DNA of 62,936 nucleotides, from assembly GCA_032358255.1 (NCBI GenBank), contig JAULBX010025342.1:1-62936 (forward strand), read 5' to 3'. This stretch comes from Heterotrichella gracilis. Lineage: Eukaryota > Sar > Xanthophyceae > Tribonematales > Xanthonemataceae. The notes below the pieces were generated by a model. The model searched no databases and was not told the origin of the DNA. It saw nothing but the letters and a program-made list of their open reading frames with translations. Below, one piece after another: positions 57,936 through 62,936 of the stretch; position 1 is the stretch's first letter, and each line of letters starts with the position of its first letter. A program made the translations under genes and the position numbers.

Positions 57936-60900
57936 CTACTCCTCCGCCTGGCTCCCCGTCTTGCCCCCGGGCTTCATCAACACCTTGATGCACCCGTCCT
58001 GCTTGTCGTTGAACATCTTGTAGCCCTGGGGCGCATCCTCCAGGGAAAGAATGTGCGTGATGACCAGGGTAGGGTCAATCTCGCCCCTCTCGATGCGCGC
58101 CAGCAGGTCCTCCCAGTAGCGCTGCACGGGGGTCTGGCCGCCGCGCATCTGCAGACCCTTCTCCATGAAGGCACCGATGTTGAAGTGGTTGGCGTAGCCT
58201 GCAGGAGTGGGGTGTCAGTGATGAGGCGGGGATGGTTCGTGTTGCCTGTGGCGCGGCGCAGCATTAAAATATGTCAGTGAAAAGAGCCAGGTTCCCTGGT
58301 GTGGGGTTTACGGTGCACCGCAAATCCTAAAACCCTAAAACCTGTCACCTGTCACCCCTATGGAATTGCTGCAAGCAAACGTTGCTGCAGCTGCCGATAC
58401 GATTCGGGAAAGCGGACTAGACAAATTAGGGCGTCAGCATTCTACAGTAGTAGCTGGAAACATTCAATTGGAGAGTCAGGCCTGTGAGGAGCTTCAGAGT
58501 CAGCTTCAGAAGGTTTGGGTCTACTTTCTTTCTAATTCCTACTTTATGTTTGACAGTTGACTGAAGGGCCCAATACAGATACCCCAGGTTGCATACACTC
58601 TTGTGGCAGCTACAGCTCAGCTACAGCTGGGACTACTTCAGGCTTTTACAATCTAGTGCCCACCAGCATAGCAGGCACCCAGTGCTGAGGTGTTGCGCAC
58701 GGCTTTCAGCCTGCCCTGTCCGGCCATATTTATCTGTGCAGTTTGTGTTGACAACTTCGGAAGTTTGTTGGGCTCAGCTGACTGCTTAACAATTGCACCT
58801 CAGTTGGACTGTGGAGCAGTGGCCGAGCCGTCATGAGCACGTCACACTACCCTACTTGTCAAAAGAAACCGCACACATCAATGTGCCTGGACAGGCCTCG
58901 CCTCCCTTGCTGACGGGCATGCACCCGCCTACATACAGTTAAAACAACACCTCGCCAAAAAGGCCTACACGCTCATGCACAACAAACCTGGGCATAACCA
59001 TTGTCACCACCACAAAAGAGTCTGAAAGGTTTTCCCCTGCCGCACCTGCGTACACCCCAATAATGGAGATGCGCCCCCCTTTGCGCACCGCGTAGATCAT
59101 CTCGTTGATGATGTCAGAGGGGTCGGTCTCCAACTTGAGCGCCTGCGCAATCCAAGTAAAAAACAATTAAATAGATAAGTATATAAATAAGAAATAAATC
59201 CACTCCTCATCTCAAGTATGAGGGCGTTGGTTGAGGAAGAGACAGGAGTGAGAGAAGGCCAGACTGTTCATTCCCACACATGTCCCTACCTGCTCAATCA
59301 AAGCAGATAAATGAATACATGAATCAATAAATAGATAACTACGCTCCTCATCTCAAGTATTAGGGCATTGCTTAAGAAACAGACTGTGAGAAAACAGACT
59401 GTGAGAGAGCCAGCCTCAGAGGCTCGTCATTCCCTCACATCTCCCTACCTGCTCAATGGTGTGCAGCCAGGTCTTTGCGTAGTGGAAGCCCACGCACTCA
59501 ATCGCCACATCCGGCCCATTGGGCGCAAGCTCCTTGAGGGCATCCAGGGTTTTGACCTGCCCAAAGTTGATGGTCTGGATTCCCGGGACCTTCTCGGTTG
59601 CAAAATCCAGGCGGTACTGCTCTTTGTCGATGAGGATGACTTGGGAGGCGCCCCGCACCTGGGCGCAGCGGGCCGCCAGGATGCCGACTGCAGCGGGGGA
59701 TGGGGGGGTGGAGGGTGAGGGAGGGTGTTTGGGACCAAAGGGTTGAGGTGAGGGAGACACTAAGGGGGTAGAAGAGGTCGGACTGGATGACAATCCTGGA
59801 TGAGGGTTTTGTTTCAGACCCTATCCTGCTGTCGACGAGGATGATGCGCACCGCAGTGTGCCGCCATGATGCCAAGTAATTGCATTCCAGCTCTATGTTA
59901 CAAGCACATACTTTACAAAGTGTCAAATCGCTACCTGCACCAGACCCACCACCCACCACCCACCTGGCCCCGCGCCCCAGATGGCCACCACATCCCCCTC
60001 CCCCACATCGCCCATCTCGGTGCCGTGCCATGCAGTGGGCAGCACATCAGACAGCAGCACCACCTTCTCGTCAGACAGGCGGGCAGGCACCTTCATGCAG
60101 TTGAGGTCGGCTGCGGGGATGAGAACAGGGACTCAGCAACATGTGTTGGAATCCAATCAAGGGTATGAGGAGGTGGAATAGTGTGGTTTTACTTGTGGGC
60201 GGGTTACTATTTTTGAAAAATACATGCGCTCATCAGACAGGTGGGCAGGCACCTGCAGGCAGTTGAGGTCGGCTGCGGGGATGGAAGAGGGGTAAAACGG
60301 CCCCCGGGGTAAGAAAAACTCTTCTTGGATGTTTAGAATTCAAATGAGTGCAGGGTAGGGGGTGGAGTGCTCATGTGTTTTTAAGTTATAGGCAGTGTGA
60401 AAACATATACCCAGCAGTCAGATGCACCAAGCAATTATCAGACAGGCAAGCATTTGAGGGCGAATGAGATCAGCTGCAGCTGAGAGAAAGCCGGGAAACA
60501 TGGAGATTTAGGAAAAGGCTTTGTACATTTGCGCAGGGCATGTTGGCGGGGATGAAAGAGTGTCCATATTGCAGGCAACAGCAATCTCGGTGACAGACAA
60601 CCATACATTGCAATGGTGTATGCACACCAGGTTTTGTGTTTGCTGTTAGCCTTTCCTGAAATCTTCTTAACTCCTTACATGTAAGAATTCAAGGAAGATT
60701 TCAGGGCAGGCATACAGCATACCAAAAACAACAAACCTGGGTGTGCGTACAACACAATGAAAATGGATATATTGGAAACAAACAAATAACGTTTATACTC
60801 ATAGATCTTAATTTTATACATTTGAAGGACTTAGGGTACGAAATGTGCTATGGCACGAAGTCTGCTAACTCACCAAAGGGCACTCGCACATACTCAGCCT

Positions 60901-62309
60901 GCCCTCCCGCCCAGCCCCCCGTCATGTGTGAGTAGCCATACAGGCCAGCAGTGCGGTGACCATACAGCATCTCCTGCAGTTGGGGTGACAGCGTGCTGTG
61001 AGGCACACGGTATGCGAGGGGTGGCGAGCTGCAAGGGCGATGAGAGCGCCAGTGTAGCGCATGGGTTGCTGCACTTCAATCCATACACTGAGATTTCCAG
61101 GACAGCCTGAACCAAGGTTACGCCTTACAGGCAGTTGATTTGGCAAATAAATCACATGGGCTTGAGCATGGCGCACCATAGAAGGGATTGCAATGCACAG
61201 CTGAATCCAAACTGTGTATCACAATACAAGTGTGAGGCTTGGAATCTACGCACCCACTCCTTCTGACAGGAGTTACGAGATCAGGGTTTAGGGTTTAGCT
61301 TGTGCAGGGTTTGCGCACCTGCTCCTGGCTGGGGTTGGTGGTGTCGCAGGCAGTGTACAGCCCCTTGTGGCAGTACATGCACTGGCCGCAGGCAATGTCG
61401 AAGCAGCACACCACGCGGTCACCCTTCCCAAGGGTTTTCACACCAGAGCCCACATCCTCCACAATCCCCATGAACTCATGCCCCACCACATCCCCAGCCA
61501 CCATCCCCGGCATGGTGTTGAGGTAGAGGTGCAGGTCAGATCCGCAGATACAAGAGCTCGTGACTTTGAGGATGATATCTGCCTGCACAGCAACGCCATG
61601 TGGTCATGCCAATGCTGTGGTGCCTCTTTTCAAGTTGCCTTTCAATAATTTAAAAGTAAATTGCGCTTGGGCGCTTGCAGACTGCAAGATGGCCAATAAC
61701 ATCTGTTAATCTCTTGCACAACTGCAGCTGAGTCTGGTAGCAGCTACTAAGATAATTAATACAGGTTAAAAGGCTGCACAACCCATTAACTCCCAATTTG
61801 GATCAAACTCCATGGCCCGCTATTGCATAAAATCCCCTGGGAAATTGGATTAACTCACTGGATGTTATCAAGAGTACAGTAGTTCCTTTTTGCTGTGACG
61901 ATTGGAAGCCACGTGCCAAGACCTGTCAGACTTTCAAGGCTTGTCAGACCTAAGCCATATATAGCACTGGCCAGGTAGCTGCACAATTAATCCGCGCTTG
62001 CAACACAGCTGCAATGCCATTAAAGGCTTGTTACACAACTTGGCCTCAGTTTCCCTGAGAGGGTTGCCACAGTGGCTAACCAGACAGCCCCTGACTGTGA
62101 ATGCTCAGGAAAGAAAGCCCTACCGGGTCAGTGACCAGAGGCACTGGGCGGTGGTTGTTCACCCGCACGTCCTTGGTGCCATGCCACTCCACTGCTGCCA
62201 TCGTGCGAGTCTCATCCGTCTTCCCAGTGACTGTCACGGTGCTGGTCCTGACGGGCTCGTCACTGGGCCGTCCCAGGTCCCTAAGGCGTTGGATCAAGCC
62301 TGAAGCCAT
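57936..62309 (-). CDS. Zinc-dependent alcohol dehydrogenase (MDR family, formaldehyde-dehydrogenase-like)
   Basis: An NAD(P)-dependent oxidoreductase of the medium-chain family. Minus-strand exons 62309-62124, 61582-61319, 60973-60874, 60110-59964, 59687-59449, 59142-59046 and 58198-57936 are phase-consistent and give 431 residues. A 36-residue extension precedes the usual start [14 protein letters not shown]. Catalytic zinc: [12 protein letters not shown] (Cys near 73) and [14 protein letters not shown]. Structural zinc: [17 protein letters not shown] (C-x2-C-x2-C-x7-C). NAD site: [20 protein letters not shown] and [10 protein letters not shown], where the Asp suggests NAD rather than NADP. 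The C-terminal half has [39 protein letters not shown] and [20 protein letters not shown]; it ends KTGSQAEE. The sequence resembles bacterial-type formaldehyde dehydrogenase/threonine dehydrogenase-like proteins more than plant ADH class III. The substrate is uncertain. Introns contain ladders and a long foldback. Confidence 0.93.
59160..59460 (-). repeat. Duplicated donor end of dehydrogenase exon 5 plus intron
   Basis: ACGCTCCTCATCTCAAGTAT...CTCCCTACCTGCTCAATGG (59340-59460, covering the exon end and donor) has a diverged tandem partner at about 59200-59297: CCACTCCTCATCTCAAGTAT...GTCCCTACCTGCTCAATCA. Units are ~140 bp with TAAATAGATAA spacer. The partner retains the donor context on the minus strand. 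Confidence 0.85.
60073..60490 (-). repeat. Exon-edge ladder: three copies of dehydrogenase exon 4 start
   Basis: In plus-strand sense the authentic segment (60073-60119) reads CAGACAGGCGGGCAGGCACC...AGTTGAGGTCGGCTGCGGGG. A copy at about 60234-60282 reads CAGACAGGTGGGCAGGCACC...AGTTGAGGTCGGCTGCGGGG and keeps the acceptor; on the minus strand it also has a possible donor (CTGCAGGTGCC). A third, more decayed copy is at about 60438-60484 (CAGACAGGCAAGCATTTGAG...GATCAGCTGCAGCTG). Confidence 0.9.
60615..60753. repeat. Long imperfect foldback (palindromic) element in a dehydrogenase intron
   Basis: Arms of ~65 and ~74 nt meet at the palindrome TTACATGTAA (60675-60684). The left arm carries TGTATGCACACCAGGTTTTG, GCTGTTAGCCTTTC and CTGAAATCTTC. 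The right arm carries their reverse complements GAAGATTTCAGG, GGCATACAGC and AAACCTGGGTGTGCGTACA with a few mismatches and a ~7-nt bulge. There is no coding potential. It could be a small MITE-like foldback or a precursor-like RNA hairpin. Confidence 0.85.
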
Positions 62310-62936
62310 GGTGGCAGGTGGAGGTTCGCAACTAGCGTACGCGTGTACCTTCGCTCAGAGGGCGAGTATCAGTGCGATGTTGGAAGTATATCCACTTTGT
62401 TGAGTTAATCGACAGCCAACTTTTTCTTTGTCCGGAAATGAGACCTACACCAGGCACCAAATTGGACCGAAAGTATGCTGGTTGAGGGTTATCAAAGGCG
62501 TTCACCAGCTGAGAGGCGTGTGGCATACTGGCCCGATTGCCGATCAGCTTCGAGGTAGGTCGATCAGTAACCCTAGGCTAGGGTCTACATCTGTCTTCAG
62601 CTGATGTTTGCATTAGTGGGCAAACACCATGCAAACACTGTGCACACGTTGAAAGAACATAGGCTGGGTCTTTACACGTCCAGATGAGGTATCTTCGCAA
62701 AACAATCAGCCCAAAAACAGACGACTTGCGTCCTATTGAATTAATCCAGTCTATTTGCCTGCGGTGTTGCTACTGTAACAGTCTGATCAACTGTAATTAC
62801 TTCCAAGCCTACTGGCACCCTAGACAAGGGTTGCAACTCACTAAGCAGGCAGTCGAGGGCTGTAGCTGCAGTGTAAGAATAACAGGAACGGGTATGAACC
62901 CGGGGAGTCCCGACATGTGTGACATGCGGTGCAGAA
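62310..62936. other. Upstream region of the dehydrogenase gene
   Basis: Promoter side of the minus-strand dehydrogenase gene, running to the window edge. CCCTAGGCTAGGG at 62571-62583 is a short palindrome; no other element recognised. Confidence 0.4.

Noticed and set aside
58360..58560. Plus-strand frame [20 protein letters not shown] inside a dehydrogenase intron
   Set aside because: It looks exon-like and has a weak GTTTGG donor, but no partner exon, start context or known relative was found. Not enough to call a nested gene.

Overview
The window reads as nuclear DNA of a green alga (Chlorophyta). Genes are intron-rich, with Chlamydomonas-like splice sites (donors GTGAGT/GTGGGT, acceptors TGCAG). 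Plant-type telomere heptamers (TTTAGGG/CCCTAAA) are scattered as short runs, mostly inside introns. Several proteins belong to plant or algal families: cytochrome c6A, an RSZ-type SR splicing factor, a plant-like bZIP factor and a TAP/ABCB28-like half ABC transporter. I cannot place it to genus. All exon structures were worked out by hand from splice sites, reading phase and family motifs.

Layout. 1-9.3 kb: an acyl-CoA-binding protein gene (-) and, divergently, a Nudix NADH-pyrophosphatase gene (+) whose last two exons encode a complete 14-kDa phosphohistidine phosphatase (Janus/PHPT1) domain. This is an apparent two-enzyme fusion. The stretch is bracketed by ~75-bp inverted repeat copies. 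10-17.5 kb: three F-box/leucine-rich-repeat paralogues (+,-,+), each with a reading-frame break between F-box and LRR parts. 18.2-22.2 kb: a possible small membrane-protein gene (-) and a membrane-anchored sulfotransferase (+). 24.1-28.4 kb: an unrecognised Pro/Gln-rich protein with a Cys-rich C-terminus (-), carrying a tRNA-like SINE with a 14-bp target duplication in an intron. 29.8-31.0 kb: cytochrome c6A (-). 32.7-38.0 kb: ABCB half transporter (+). 39.4-44.4 kb: MYND zinc-finger protein (+). 46.7-47.8 kb: RSZ SR protein (-). 50.1-53.0 kb: bZIP factor (-). 54.7-56.6 kb: phosducin-like/TXNDC9-like protein (+). 57.9-62.3 kb: zinc-dependent alcohol dehydrogenase (-).

The most striking pattern is shared by many of these unrelated genes. 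Introns, and two 3' flanks, hold one to four degraded tandem copies of the adjacent exon end together with its splice site, often separated by telomere-like heptamers. I call these exon-edge ladders. They occur in the acyl-CoA-binding, Nudix, sulfotransferase, Pro/Gln-rich, cytochrome c6A, ABCB, MYND and alcohol dehydrogenase genes. I did not see them in the SR, bZIP or F-box genes. They suggest a recurrent local duplication process that lengthens introns and seeds decoy splice sites.

The genes do not form a pathway; this is ordinary eukaryotic gene order. Several neighbours are divergent and may share promoter regions: acyl-CoA-binding/Nudix, F-box C/B, cytochrome c6A/ABCB and bZIP/phosducin-like.
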